From Prado023 sp963753075 (lineage in GTDB: Bacteria > Actinomycetota > Actinomycetes > S36-B12 > CAIYMF01): a stretch of 64,000 bases of DNA. The first letter of the stretch is position 1, and each line of letters opens with the position of its first letter. Below the pieces are notes generated by a model, which saw nothing but the letters and a program-made list of their open reading frames with translations, had not been told where the DNA came from and searched no databases. The stretch is taken from contig CAVWAR010000017.1 in assembly GCA_963753075.1 (NCBI GenBank), positions 1,240,001-1,304,000 of the forward strand, written 5' to 3'. This document shows, in pieces, positions 34,485 to 43,081 of this stretch. The translations under genes and the position numbers were made by a program.

Positions 34485-37400
34485 CTACCCGCCGGTCCTG
34501 GCCACGATCGCCTCAAGCAGCTCCGACTCGCACTCGGTCCGCAGCCCTCGCAGCGCAGCGTCGCGGGCGGCTGCCCGCCGGCCGGCGCGCTCGTGGCGCA
34601 GCGCCAGTTCATGGGCGACGTCGGTGATCTGGCAGATCATCTCGTTGATGTGGAAGTCCGCCCACGGGAGCTCGCGGCTGGCGAGGGAGCCGAAGGGCCG
34701 CCCGCGCACCAGCGCCAGGGCCGCCGCGAGGTGCTCCGTGTCGTCCGGGTCGGACAGGCCGACCTCGGCCAGCCGCTGGAAGTCCACCCAGTCAGACGTG
34801 ACCTCCTCCCGAAGGCGCAGCCGACCCTCGGACTCGGCGAGCATCATGAGGTACGGCTCCCCCGCATCGGCGCGCCCCAGCCACGTCCGCGCCCGGGAGA
34901 TCATCTGCCTGCAGGTCTGCGGGTTGGAGCGGCGGCCGGGCCAGAGGGCGCCCTGCAACTCGCTGGGCCGAGCGCCGGGATTCAGAAGGATGAAGGCCAC
35001 GGTCTCGGCGAGCCGACCGATCCGCGTGGATTCGGCCTTGCCATGGGCCTCGTCAACGATCACCTCCCCGAGCACCAGGACCCTGGGCGCGCCGCTCGAC
35101 TGAGGCGCCGGGCGCGGCGGAACAGTGGGCATCTCGCGCAGGTCGATGACCTCCGGTTCGGGCGCTGACGGCCTCAGGGCACGCTGATCGTGCCCCTGCG
35201 GATCCGGCAGGTCGGTGCCGGTGAGCATGCCGACAAGGTCAGCTGTCGCGCGGCCACTCACACTCTGTGGAACAAGGGGTGTCCGTTCGGGCAGCAGCAG
35301 GGCGGCCCCCGGCCCCTGGACCGCGAGTGTCGCCCCGGCCCCGACGACAGCCGCGTCAGTGATGAGTGCGCAGCCTGATCGCGGCGACACCTGGACCGCG
35401 AGAGGGCGGTCCGAGAGGGTGATGAGCAGCGGGTCGCCCACCAGGGGCGCCCCCGACCTGGCGGCTGCCTCGAGGGCAGCGGAAGCCCGCGCAGGATCGG
35501 CATCAACACCGATGGCACCAGCCTCCGCCGCGTCGGCGATAGCGGGGTCAGCTACACAGAGCGTGCGCTCGGTGCACATGCTCGCCTGCCCGAACGCGAG
35601 CTCCACAGCCAGCCCCCGAAGCACATCGGCAACATCGTCCGGGGCTCCGGAGACGGCCAATGTGCCCACCGACTCGAGGTTGAGCAGCACAGCCTCCTGG
35701 CCGGACACGCCCAGTGTGATCAGCCCGGGCAGTGCCCTGGGCACCTCGGGGTGTGCGTCCTGCAAGAGGTGCTCGTCAAGTTCCCAGCGTGTCGAGTCCG
35801 CGGCCCTGAACGGGGCGATGGCCGGTCCACCGGGTGCAGCAAGATCGAGAGTCACCGACTCAGAGCCGGCGCGCACCATTCGGACGTCCGGAAGCTCGTG
35901 GCTGCCAGATGCTGCCTCACCGGCCAGCTGCGCCAGGGCCCGGTCCAGGAGCTCGGAACCCGGATCATGGAGCGCTTCGCGGGAGGCGCGCTCGATCTCC
36001 TGAGCTCCCGGTACCAGCGGGGCCATCCGCTCTCCGGGTCCCCTCAGCCGCTGGAACTGGCGCCGGCGTCGGAGCAGCTCCACGCCGACGCCGGTCAGGA
36101 GCAGCATGGCCACGGTGCCGCCAGCCGGCAGATCCACCGCGACACCGCTGGTGGCAGTCGGCATCAACGGGCTCGGATCGCCAGCCGCAAGGTCGGCTGG
36201 ACCCGGCGTTGACGCCGACGGCTCAGCGATTCCCCGATCGATGAGCGGGAGGCGATCGGAATCGGCGTCGGGGGCGGCGGACGCACGGTCGATCGGCGGT
36301 GACAACAGCCGACCCTCCTCCTCGGCATCCGCGTCGGCACTGGAGTCGGCACCCGCGGCACCCGCGCCGACACGGTCACCGGCGGGCGCGGGGTCCGCAG
36401 ATCCACCTCCCGAGGCCGGGATCTCCAGGATCCAGCCAGGCAGGATCAGGTCCGGCTCGGCGAGTCGCCGGCCATCGGGTTGGAGGTCGCCGAGGTTGGC
36501 CTCGGCAATCTCCGGGTAGCGGCTGGGATCGCCCAACTCGTCGTCCGCGATATCCCAGAGGGTGTCGCCGCGAACCACACGATGCCGCTCGGGACGCTCC
36601 ACGTCCACATTCGCGTCGGCGGGCAGGAGGAGCCGCCAACCCGGGTAGACGCGGCCCTCCGCACCGAGCGCCCGTCCGTCAGCCTGGGGGACACCCCGGT
36701 TCAGGGCTTCGATCTCCACGTACCGCTCGCCGGACCCGAGGTGCTGCTCAGCCAGCATCCAGAGGGTGTCATGGCGCTTGGAGGTGACAGCGGGCAGGTC
36801 GGACTGGTCGCTCGACCGGCTGGAAGCTGCGCGACCGGATCCACGATCCTGGGCGACGGTCTCGCGGATCGCGGTCGCGCGCACGTCAGTGCTGTGGCTG
36901 GTCGCGATCGTGACGGCGGCCGCCAGACTCCCCTCGGCTGGTCCGGCGGCGGCCGCTCGGGCCACGGCCGGTCGGACCGATGGGCCCTGCCCACGCAGCT
37001 CCGAATCGCTCGCGTGGGCGGCGCCGGACGCGTGCTCGCCGGCTGGTTGACGCGAACCCGCCCTCCACGGCGAACCCGCAGTGGCAGATGCGCCCGGTGG
37101 GCCGTCCGCCGCTGTCGCCGGTGCCGCACTACCGACCCCGGGGCTCAGGCCGACCACGATCACCGCGACCAGCGACGCGGCCATCCGCTGGGGCATGCCC
37201 AGGCCGGGTATCGATGGGGTCGGGACACGACGGATTGCCGACACGGCCTCAACCGCGACACTGAGTACCGTCCCGCCCCACGCGGCCCAGGCGATTCCGA
37301 GTATCGCGAGCAGGAGCAGCCGGCCGTCGTCGGCGCTGCCCCACGCGGCTGGAGCCAGTGACCCCAGGTCCACGGGGAGGGCGCCCCCGAGGGCGACCAG

Positions 37401-37505
37401 CAGGAGTGGAACCCCCACCACGAGGGCTACGAGGGCACTGACCGCGACCAATGCCCGCGCGACTGTCCCGGGCGGGGCCGTGGGGTTCGGGTTGTGCGAC
37501 GTCAT
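34485..37505 (-). CDS. LysM and BTAD domain membrane protein, last gene of the Tad operon
   Basis: A 1006-residue protein. Order: three N-terminal hydrophobic segments (residues 15-130); a low-complexity Ala/Ser-rich linker; two LysM-like units at about 241-290 (RHDTLWMLAEQHLGSGERYV) and 305-355 (RHRVVRGDTLWDIADDELGD); an acidic linker; one transmembrane helix at about 458-478 followed by RRRR; a long soluble region; and a C-terminal winged HTH/BTAD unit (about 800-1000; GARPSELQGALWPGRRSNPQ, then helical repeats). This combination is common next to actinobacterial Tad loci. A membrane-spanning sensor binding peptidoglycan outside, with a SARP-like domain inside, is the inference. It overlaps TadG by 4 bp. 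Confidence 0.82.
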   Translation of the reverse strand: MTSHNPNPTAPPGTVARALVAVSALVALVVGVPLLLVALGGALPVDLGSLAPAAWGSADDGRLLLLAILGIAWAAWGGTVLSVAVEAVSAIRRVPTPSIPGLGMPQRMAASLVAVIVVGLSPGVGSAAPATAADGPPGASATAGSPWRAGSRQPAGEHASGAAHASDSELRGQGPSVRPAVARAAAAGPAEGSLAAAVTIATSHSTDVRATAIRETVAQDRGSGRAASSRSSDQSDLPAVTSKRHDTLWMLAEQHLGSGERYVEIEALNRGVPQADGRALGAEGRVYPGWRLLLPADANVDVERPERHRVVRGDTLWDIADDELGDPSRYPEIAEANLGDLQPDGRRLAEPDLILPGWILEIPASGGGSADPAPAGDRVGAGAAGADSSADADAEEEGRLLSPPIDRASAAPDADSDRLPLIDRGIAEPSASTPGPADLAAGDPSPLMPTATSGVAVDLPAGGTVAMLLLTGVGVELLRRRRQFQRLRGPGERMAPLVPGAQEIERASREALHDPGSELLDRALAQLAGEAASGSHELPDVRMVRAGSESVTLDLAAPGGPAIAPFRAADSTRWELDEHLLQDAHPEVPRALPGLITLGVSGQEAVLLNLESVGTLAVSGAPDDVADVLRGLAVELAFGQASMCTERTLCVADPAIADAAEAGAIGVDADPARASAALEAAARSGAPLVGDPLLITLSDRPLAVQVSPRSGCALITDAAVVGAGATLAVQGPGAALLLPERTPLVPQSVSGRATADLVGMLTGTDLPDPQGHDQRALRPSAPEPEVIDLREMPTVPPRPAPQSSGAPRVLVLGEVIVDEAHGKAESTRIGRLAETVAFILLNPGARPSELQGALWPGRRSNPQTCRQMISRARTWLGRADAGEPYLMMLAESEGRLRLREEVTSDWVDFQRLAEVGLSDPDDTEHLAAALALVRGRPFGSLASRELPWADFHINEMICQITDVAHELALRHERAGRRAAARDAALRGLRTECESELLEAIVARTGG

Positions 37506-38002
37506 GGACGAGCTCCTCCCATGGAATGGACCAGACTCACGTGTGCGGCGCCGTCAACGGTCAGGCGCGGCACGCCGATCAGGCCGAGGAAGACCGTGGG
37601 TGCCGAGGTCCTGGTGGACACCGCGATGCCCGCCCCCCGGTCGATGACTCGAGCCGAGCCGTCCACCCCGGCGGATGCCAGATAGGCCTCCGCTGCCTGC
37701 ATTGCAGCTCTGCGGTCCACCCGCACGGCACTGCCCTCGAGGACAGCGCCGAGGTCGACCGCCTGCCCGGCAGCCCGTGCTGCCTCGGCTGCGACCCGGT
37801 CGGCCCGTTGGGCGGCCCGCACCTTGGCGCCGCCGTCCACGACGAGTCCGGCCAGGACCATCAGGCCCACCATCGCGATCGCCACGAAGAGCGTCACCGC
37901 GCCGCGATCCCCCGACGGCCCCGTGCCCCACGACCGGAGCCGAACCAGCACCTCGGGTTCCCCCACACTCTGCCCGGGCGCGGCGGGCCGTTGCCCGGGC
38001 AT
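37502..38002 (-). CDS. TadG-like pilus assembly protein
   Basis: A 166-residue protein. The first 30 residues are soluble; then DRGAVTLFVAIAMVGLMVLA forms one transmembrane helix whose G-A-V-T-L-F start resembles pseudopilin/TadE signals. A Gln/Ala-rich extracytoplasmic domain follows (GGAKVRAAQRADRVAAEAAR). It is much shorter than full-length TadG and lacks a von Willebrand domain, the usual form in actinobacterial Tad operons. It starts within the stop of the upstream TadE-like gene (TGATG) and overlaps the LysM-BTAD gene by 4 bp. Confidence 0.78.
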   Translation of the reverse strand: MPGQRPAAPGQSVGEPEVLVRLRSWGTGPSGDRGAVTLFVAIAMVGLMVLAGLVVDGGAKVRAAQRADRVAAEAARAAGQAVDLGAVLEGSAVRVDRRAAMQAAEAYLASAGVDGSARVIDRGAGIAVSTRTSAPTVFLGLIGVPRLTVDGAAHVSLVHSMGGARP

Positions 38003-38439
38003 CACGATCGCCCCCGGAAGCTGTCGATCGGACTGGTCATCGCGGCGGTCACGGTGCGCTCCCCGGGCATACCGGGAACGGCCACGTCGGCCAGGGGAAC
38101 GGCACATCGCACAGTGACAGTCACGCTGGCGGGGGATCCCACGGCCACCGCGAACCCGCTCGTGTCCATCGTGGTCGTCAACTTGCGGCACGTGAGGCCC
38201 TGGTCGCGCAACGAGTCCTGGGCCACCGACCGTGCGCCGGCTTGCGCCGCACGCGCGTCGCGCGCGATCGAGGCGGCTCGCGCTGCGGATGCGGCCGCTT
38301 GTTCCACAGCGCCGCCCGCCGCGGACACCCGGCCGGCAACGATCACCAGACCGAGGACAGCCAACAGCGCGGGCGCCAGGACCACCAGCTCGACGGTCGC
38401 CGACCCCCGGTCGGATGCGTGGTGGAGTCCGGTCCTCAT
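38002..38439 (-). CDS. TadE-like pseudopilin (second copy)
   Basis: A 145-residue protein with a short basic leader, then DRGSATVELVVLAPALLAVL, the TadE-type transmembrane helix with Glu at +5 relative to the Gly. A helical, alanine-rich segment with SIARDARAAQAGARSVAQ and two cysteines (TCRKL and VRCAVPL) follow. The cysteines could form a disulfide outside the cell. It overlaps the preceding TadE-like gene by 4 bp and the following TadG-like gene by 1 bp. Confidence 0.83.
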   Translation of the reverse strand: MRTGLHHASDRGSATVELVVLAPALLAVLGLVIVAGRVSAAGGAVEQAAASAARAASIARDARAAQAGARSVAQDSLRDQGLTCRKLTTTMDTSGFAVAVGSPASVTVTVRCAVPLADVAVPGMPGERTVTAAMTSPIDSFRGRS

Positions 38440-38813
38440 GGGGTGGTGAACCGCTCCACGGGGCCCTCGGCATGCTGCCGGACGGGAAGTCCGGGCACAC
38501 CCGGAAGGACGCTCAGTGCTCGGCCGGTCACCTCGACCCGCACACCTCCCGGCGTGGCACGCGAGGTCACCGAACTGGCCAGGAGCGAGTCCCCGGCAGT
38601 TGCCTCCAGGAAGGCCTGCGCCCGGATGCGGCCGGCTTCGGCCGGGGCGCGGTAGGCCCGCCCGGCGGCAACCCCCTCCTGGGCGGCGCCCAGAGCAAGG
38701 CTCCGGGCGTACGACCACAGACCCACCTGGATGATCGTGAACACCACGAGCAGCAGCACGGGGGCGAGGATCGAGACCTCGAGCGTCACCGATCCGCGGT
38801 CCCGCACGGACAT
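38436..38813 (-). CDS. TadE-like pseudopilin (first copy)
   Basis: A 125-residue protein starting MSVRDRGSVTLEVSILAPVL, i.e. an N-terminal Gly followed by SVTLE (Glu at +5) and one transmembrane helix, the TadE family signature. The remainder is a short extracytoplasmic domain (GVAAGRAYRAPAEAGRIRAQ). TadE-like minor pilins are needed for assembly of Flp fibres. Start/stop overlaps on both sides (TGATG and ATGA) link it to the pilin-like gene upstream and to the second TadE-like gene. Confidence 0.82.
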   Translation of the reverse strand: MSVRDRGSVTLEVSILAPVLLLVVFTIIQVGLWSYARSLALGAAQEGVAAGRAYRAPAEAGRIRAQAFLEATAGDSLLASSVTSRATPGGVRVEVTGRALSVLPGVPGLPVRQHAEGPVERFTTP

Positions 38814-39016
38814 CAGCTGATCTGGTCCGTGCGCGACTTCACCGCCGCGGTGAGTGTCGCGACCAGCAGAGTCGCGACCGTGATCAGGCCGAGGACCAGG
38901 ATCACCAGTTCCAGCGTGCTGGCCCCGGTGTCGGTGCCGCGATTCGCAACTGCCAAGCGGATCCGCCCGGTCAGCGCCCGCAGGACGGTCAACGTGGTGG
39001 TCAGTAGTTCGTTCAT
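38813..39016 (-). CDS. Small Flp-pilin-like membrane peptide
   Basis: A 67-residue protein in the position where the Flp pilin is usually encoded in actinobacterial Tad operons. It has a basic leader of about 30 residues, then TGASTLELVILVLGLITVAT. This is a Gly followed by ASTLE (Glu at +5), the prepilin-peptidase consensus, at the start of a 22-residue hydrophobic helix. The usual Flp G-AxAxEYG and post-helix Phe-Tyr pair are absent, so it is a divergent pilin or pseudopilin. It starts 41 bp after TadC and overlaps TadE by 1 bp. Confidence 0.72.
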   Translation of the reverse strand: MNELLTTTLTVLRALTGRIRLAVANRGTDTGASTLELVILVLGLITVATLLVATLTAAVKSRTDQIS

Positions 39017-39057
39017 CGCTGTGCTCCATTCATCGCCGTGCTCCGTTGTTGCTGTTG

Positions 39058-39951
39058 TCAGCCGAACAGGATCCGCCAGAAGGCGGGGAAACCGAGAAGT
39101 GCCATGAAGGCCACACCGAGCAGCGCGACCGGGATCGACATGCGTTCGCTTGCCTCGTTGGCTGCGGTGACCTCCGCCTGCAGCAGCCACGTCCGCAGGG
39201 AAGCCGCCCGAGCCCTCAGCGTGGGCAGCACCGCCGCGCCGTCCTCCCCGGAGAGACGCATGATGTCCGCGACGTCACCCAGCTCGGGGACCGCCAGCTC
39301 GTCGGCCAGCTCGGACAGCTGCTGCCAGGGTGTGCGTCCCTCAAGCCGGGCCCGCAGGAGCGCGTCGCGGATGTGGCTGAAGCCGGGACCGGCCCCGATT
39401 GCAGCAGCCCGTTCGAGCGCCTCAACGGCCCCGGCGTCTGCTGCCCGCTCCAGCGCCACCAACTCGAGGTAGACGCACACGGTGCGGCGCATCTGCACGC
39501 GGGCGGCGGCTGCTCGCCGGCTCAGCTCGACCTCGGGAAGGAAGGACATGCCGATCGCAAGTGCGAGGGACACGATGACGGGGATCACCACCGGCAGGGC
39601 CATCCCTGCGATCGACAGGATCGAGGTCAGCAGCGCGGGGAACGCCAGGCCCACGAACGCGTAGCCCATCTTCTCCAGGGCCATCCGGGTGGGCGTCATG
39701 CCGATGATGGCCAGGTCTGCGCGATGACGGTCGAGGTGCAGCGACTCGGCGACCCGCGCAGCCGCCTGCATGGCGGCACTCGTGACGGCACGCGGAAGCG
39801 TCGCGTCGTCCGGGCCAGCAGCCGACGTGGTCACAGACCCGGAGAGCCTGGCCACACCCGCAGCGAGGTCGGGCGCCGGCTGGTGCCAGCCGGCCACGAT
39901 CAGGGTCACCCCGAAGCCCACGAGCGCCCCCGCAACGAGCATCGCTGTCAT
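39058..39951 (-). CDS. tadC: TadC-like type II secretion F-family protein
   Basis: A 297-residue inner-membrane platform protein. It has one N-terminal helix, two more around residues 105-150 (FPALLTSILSIAGMALPVVI), then the cytoplasmic F domain YLELVALERAADAGAVEALE and ARLEGRTPWQQLSELADELA, and a C-terminal helix ending FPAFWRILFG. This is the T2SSF fold of TadB/TadC. Start 39951 is the ATGA overlap with the end of TadB. The two proteins together form the platform on which the TadA ATPase works. Confidence 0.87.
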   Translation of the reverse strand: MTAMLVAGALVGFGVTLIVAGWHQPAPDLAAGVARLSGSVTTSAAGPDDATLPRAVTSAAMQAAARVAESLHLDRHRADLAIIGMTPTRMALEKMGYAFVGLAFPALLTSILSIAGMALPVVIPVIVSLALAIGMSFLPEVELSRRAAAARVQMRRTVCVYLELVALERAADAGAVEALERAAAIGAGPGFSHIRDALLRARLEGRTPWQQLSELADELAVPELGDVADIMRLSGEDGAAVLPTLRARAASLRTWLLQAEVTAANEASERMSIPVALLGVAFMALLGFPAFWRILFG

Positions 39952-40796
39952 GTCTGGTCCTCCTGAGCAGCGAGGAGCCGGGCCGGGCGGGTGCTGCGGG
40001 TCATCGAGTGCATCCACCACAGGGCAGCACCGAAGAACCCGAGGGTCGCGCTCAGGACCACCTGGCCGAGGTATGTTCCGTACGGGCCGGTGTAGCTGCG
40101 GTTCAACAACCCGGCGGCGATGATCGCCAGGGTGATCACCGTGACCGCCCGAGCAGTCGTGCGCGGCTTCGCCCGATCGGCCTCGACGCGGCGGCGGGCC
40201 GCCACCTCTTCGCCCACTGAATCGGCGATGGCAGTCAGGGCGCCAGCGACACCCGGGCCCCGGCGCCGCGAGGCCAGGATCAGTGACGCGACGACAAGAT
40301 CCGCAGTCGGGTCATCGAGATCGTCAGCGAACCTCCGGAGTGCGGTCTCGGTCGGGGTGCGGGCCGCAAGCCGCGCGGACAGCGTGGCGACTTCGTCGGC
40401 AATGGGCGGGGGTGCGGTGCGGGCGGCGGTCTGGATCGCCTGCTCGAGCCCAACGCCGATCGCCAGGACGTCGGCGAGCCTACGAGTCCACTCCTCGACA
40501 GCCTCCACACGGTCGATCTGAACCTCAGCGTTCCTTCCGGCCCGGGCCATCGCGGGCAGCCCGATGGTCGCGGTCGCCGCGCCGAGACCCAGCGCCGGCC
40601 ACCCGGTCAGCGCCCACGCGACCACGCCAACCCCAGCTGCGACCGGGAGACGAAACGCGGTCCAGGACCGTGAGGGAGTCGGGGCGCGCCGCACCAACCC
40701 ACGGGGTTGCCAGCCTCCAGCCGCGGCCATCATCAGCGCGATGCCACCGGCAGCAACCAGTGCGGCAACTCCGGCAACGACCTGCGCGGCGGTCAC
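39948..40796 (-). CDS. tadB: TadB-like type II secretion F-family protein
   Basis: A 282-residue membrane protein with two N-terminal helices, a cytoplasmic T2SSF domain (VEEWTRRLADVLAIGVGLEQ, SLILASRRRGPGVAGALTAI), a basic RRRVEADRAKPRTTARAVTV segment and two C-terminal helices. Gene order and length are those of TadB. It overlaps TadA by 4 bp upstream and TadC by 4 bp downstream. Confidence 0.88.
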   Translation of the reverse strand: MTAAQVVAGVAALVAAGGIALMMAAAGGWQPRGLVRRAPTPSRSWTAFRLPVAAGVGVVAWALTGWPALGLGAATATIGLPAMARAGRNAEVQIDRVEAVEEWTRRLADVLAIGVGLEQAIQTAARTAPPPIADEVATLSARLAARTPTETALRRFADDLDDPTADLVVASLILASRRRGPGVAGALTAIADSVGEEVAARRRVEADRAKPRTTARAVTVITLAIIAAGLLNRSYTGPYGTYLGQVVLSATLGFFGAALWWMHSMTRSTRPARLLAAQEDQT

Positions 40797-42184
40797 AGGG
40801 CCACCCGGCGAGCGGCCCGGACCGGGTCGAGGTGCCGATGATCGAGCTGCGCCGCATCAAAGCCTGCAGCAACGAGGTCAGACAGGCAGTGCGGGTGATG
40901 GGCGGGCACGGCATGGCCGTCCGGACCCGGTGTGAAGACCGTCGTGACCACAGGTCGGCCCGCCTCCCCCACCCCGTCGACCTCGATCACCTCCGCGACG
41001 AACCGGTGACGCGCACCGGCGTTGTCCGCATCGTGACGCAACGACAGGTGGACGATGAAGTCGATCCCGTCTGCAGCCGCCCGATAGGCGAAGGAGTCGG
41101 TCATCCCGCCGCCCTGCTCGAGGCACAGGTTCACGATCCGGTCCAGGGCCTTGGCTGCGGTACGGGCGTGCAGGGTGCACATCGATCCGTCGCCGACGCT
41201 CATGGCATTGAGCATCGGGACCACCTCCGGACCGCGAACCTCACCCACGATGACCCGACGGACGTTCAGCCGCAGCGCATCCACAACAAGGTCTGACAGC
41301 GACACCTCGCCGGATGCCCGGCCGGTCGCGTCCCGCTCCGAGGATCCGACCCGGGCCTCCATCGCCACGACCCGGGGATGCCGCCCGGTGAGCTCATGCA
41401 GGTGCAGCTCGTACTCGCGCTCGATCGTTGCGAACCGCTCCATGGGGGAGAACTCCGCGGCGAGAGCGCGCAGCATCGTCGTCTTTCCGGCGTTCTGCGG
41501 GCCGGTCACGATGACGTTCTTGCCCGCCCGGATCGCTGCCCCGAGGAAGTCAGCGACGGCTCGGGTCATGGACCCCCAGGTCACCATCTGGTCCAGGGAC
41601 ACGTCTCGGATCCGATGCCGACGGATGACGACGATCGGCCGTGGTGTCACCCACGCCATCGCGGTCAGCCGGGATCCGTCGTCCAGTCGCAGGTGCAGAG
41701 TGGGGCTGGCCGTGGAGAAGGACCGCTCAGCCTGGCCGGTGCGGGTAGCCAGGGCCTGGATCAGCTCGACCAGTTCGGCATCGGAGCCCGCGACCGGTCC
41801 GCCGCGCTCCTCGCGGCCGTCTGCGTAGGCAATCCAGACCTGGTCGAATCCGTTCACCTCGATGTTCTCGATGGACGGGTCGTCGATCAGCGGCTGGAGC
41901 CGCCCCATGCCGAAGATGGCGTTCATGACGCTGTCGGCGATCGCGAACTCATCATCGACAGACCACGGAGCGAGCCCGGCGTGAACCCGATCCCGCGATC
42001 GGGCGACAAGGACCCCGGTCAACAGGCTCCGGGCCAGCTCGCGGCGGGCCCGCGGATCCGTCACAGGGGCCTCACGAAGGCGCACGGCAAGTGCGTCGGA
42101 GACCTGGCGGCGGACCTCATCGACCAGGGCGTGGTCGACTACAGCCGCCGGGACGTGGTCGAGACCCGGCGTCGGCGGGATCAT
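40793..42184 (-). CDS. tadA: TadA/CpaF family pilus-assembly ATPase
   Basis: A 463-residue ATPase of the secretion superfamily that powers assembly and probably retraction of Flp pili. An N-terminal all-helical domain is followed by NIEVNGFDQVWIAYADGREE. Walker A is GPQNAGKTT (residues 228-236), the Asp box is ATIEREYELHLHEL and Walker B is VIVGEVRGPE (311-320). MSVGDGSMCTLHARTAAKAL is the His box. Start 42184 overlaps the TadZ stop by 4 bp (ATGA). Confidence 0.93.
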   Translation of the reverse strand: MIPPTPGLDHVPAAVVDHALVDEVRRQVSDALAVRLREAPVTDPRARRELARSLLTGVLVARSRDRVHAGLAPWSVDDEFAIADSVMNAIFGMGRLQPLIDDPSIENIEVNGFDQVWIAYADGREERGGPVAGSDAELVELIQALATRTGQAERSFSTASPTLHLRLDDGSRLTAMAWVTPRPIVVIRRHRIRDVSLDQMVTWGSMTRAVADFLGAAIRAGKNVIVTGPQNAGKTTMLRALAAEFSPMERFATIEREYELHLHELTGRHPRVVAMEARVGSSERDATGRASGEVSLSDLVVDALRLNVRRVIVGEVRGPEVVPMLNAMSVGDGSMCTLHARTAAKALDRIVNLCLEQGGGMTDSFAYRAAADGIDFIVHLSLRHDADNAGARHRFVAEVIEVDGVGEAGRPVVTTVFTPGPDGHAVPAHHPHCLSDLVAAGFDAAQLDHRHLDPVRAARRVAL

Positions 42185-43080
42185 CGGTGCCCACCGAATC
42201 GGTGCCCAGCGAATCCACGCACCCCGAGCCCGGGCCCCCTGAGGCTCGCCTGCGAGGAGGCGGCGGGCCCGCACTCCTGCCCGGCAGTCCTGGCGGGCTC
42301 TCCCCGCACCTCCGCGATCGGCATCAGCCGGTCCACGCGGGCGCTGGCTGCCGCGCCGAGCCCAGCAGCGAGGTGGCGCACGCACCGGGCGTACTCGCTG
42401 CGCTCGAAGCCCCGTCCGGGCGTGGCACCCTCGGAGTGGACCCTGGCGCTCGCCGGGTCGAACGGTACGACCCCCAGGAGCGGGACTCCCACGGCAGCTG
42501 CGACCTCGTTGGTCGTGTACGGGGAGCCGCCGTCGACGACGACCAGGTGGAGCGGAGCACGCTGTGCCGGCCATTGGGCGGACAGGCGATGGGCGGCGAT
42601 GACCGCAGGAAGAGTGGGCCGGACGATCAGCACAGCGAGGTCAGCGTCCACGAGCCAGGAGGCCTCCAGCCCCGACCGATCGACCCGGCCCACGTCGACC
42701 AGCACATCCGTGCCCGCCTGATGCAGATCCGCGCGCACCTCGGAGATGACGTCCCACGCCAGCGGCAGGGCGGCGGCACGAGCCTCGTCGGGGACCCCGG
42801 GAACCAGGCGTGCCGACCCGTCGGCGCGCAAGTGCACGGACGCCGATTCGAGCGCGTCATGTGGGTCCACGCCACGGGCAGTGGCCAGGGGCAGAATCCC
42901 GGCCGACGCCGAGACAGCGCCGCGCAGGACGCCGCCGGCAGTGTCCCCACCGATCGGGTCGAGGTCCAGCGCGAGGGCGCAGCGGTCGGGGTGCGCCCCG
43001 CGCCAGGCCATTGTCAGCCCGACTGTCGCCGTGGTGACGCCCGGGGAGCCCTTGGCGCTCAGCAGGCTGATGAGCGCCAT
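42181..43080 (-). CDS. TadZ/CpaE-like MinD/ParA-family localisation protein
   Basis: A 299-residue protein with a MinD-like N-terminus: LISLLSAKGSPGVTTATVGL, a deviant Walker A (KGSPGVTT for KGGxGKTT). The signature lysine (first K) is present but the second lysine is replaced by Val. LALDLDPIGGDTAGG contains the expected acidic residue. ATP binding may be altered, as in other TadZ/CpaE proteins, which position the pilus machine. The C-terminal 40 residues are low-complexity. It lies between the CpaB-like gene (1-bp gap) and tadA. Confidence 0.8.
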   Translation of the reverse strand: MALISLLSAKGSPGVTTATVGLTMAWRGAHPDRCALALDLDPIGGDTAGGVLRGAVSASAGILPLATARGVDPHDALESASVHLRADGSARLVPGVPDEARAAALPLAWDVISEVRADLHQAGTDVLVDVGRVDRSGLEASWLVDADLAVLIVRPTLPAVIAAHRLSAQWPAQRAPLHLVVVDGGSPYTTNEVAAAVGVPLLGVVPFDPASARVHSEGATPGRGFERSEYARCVRHLAAGLGAAASARVDRLMPIAEVRGEPARTAGQECGPAASSQASLRGPGLGVRGFAGHRFGGHR

Positions 43081-43081
43081 G

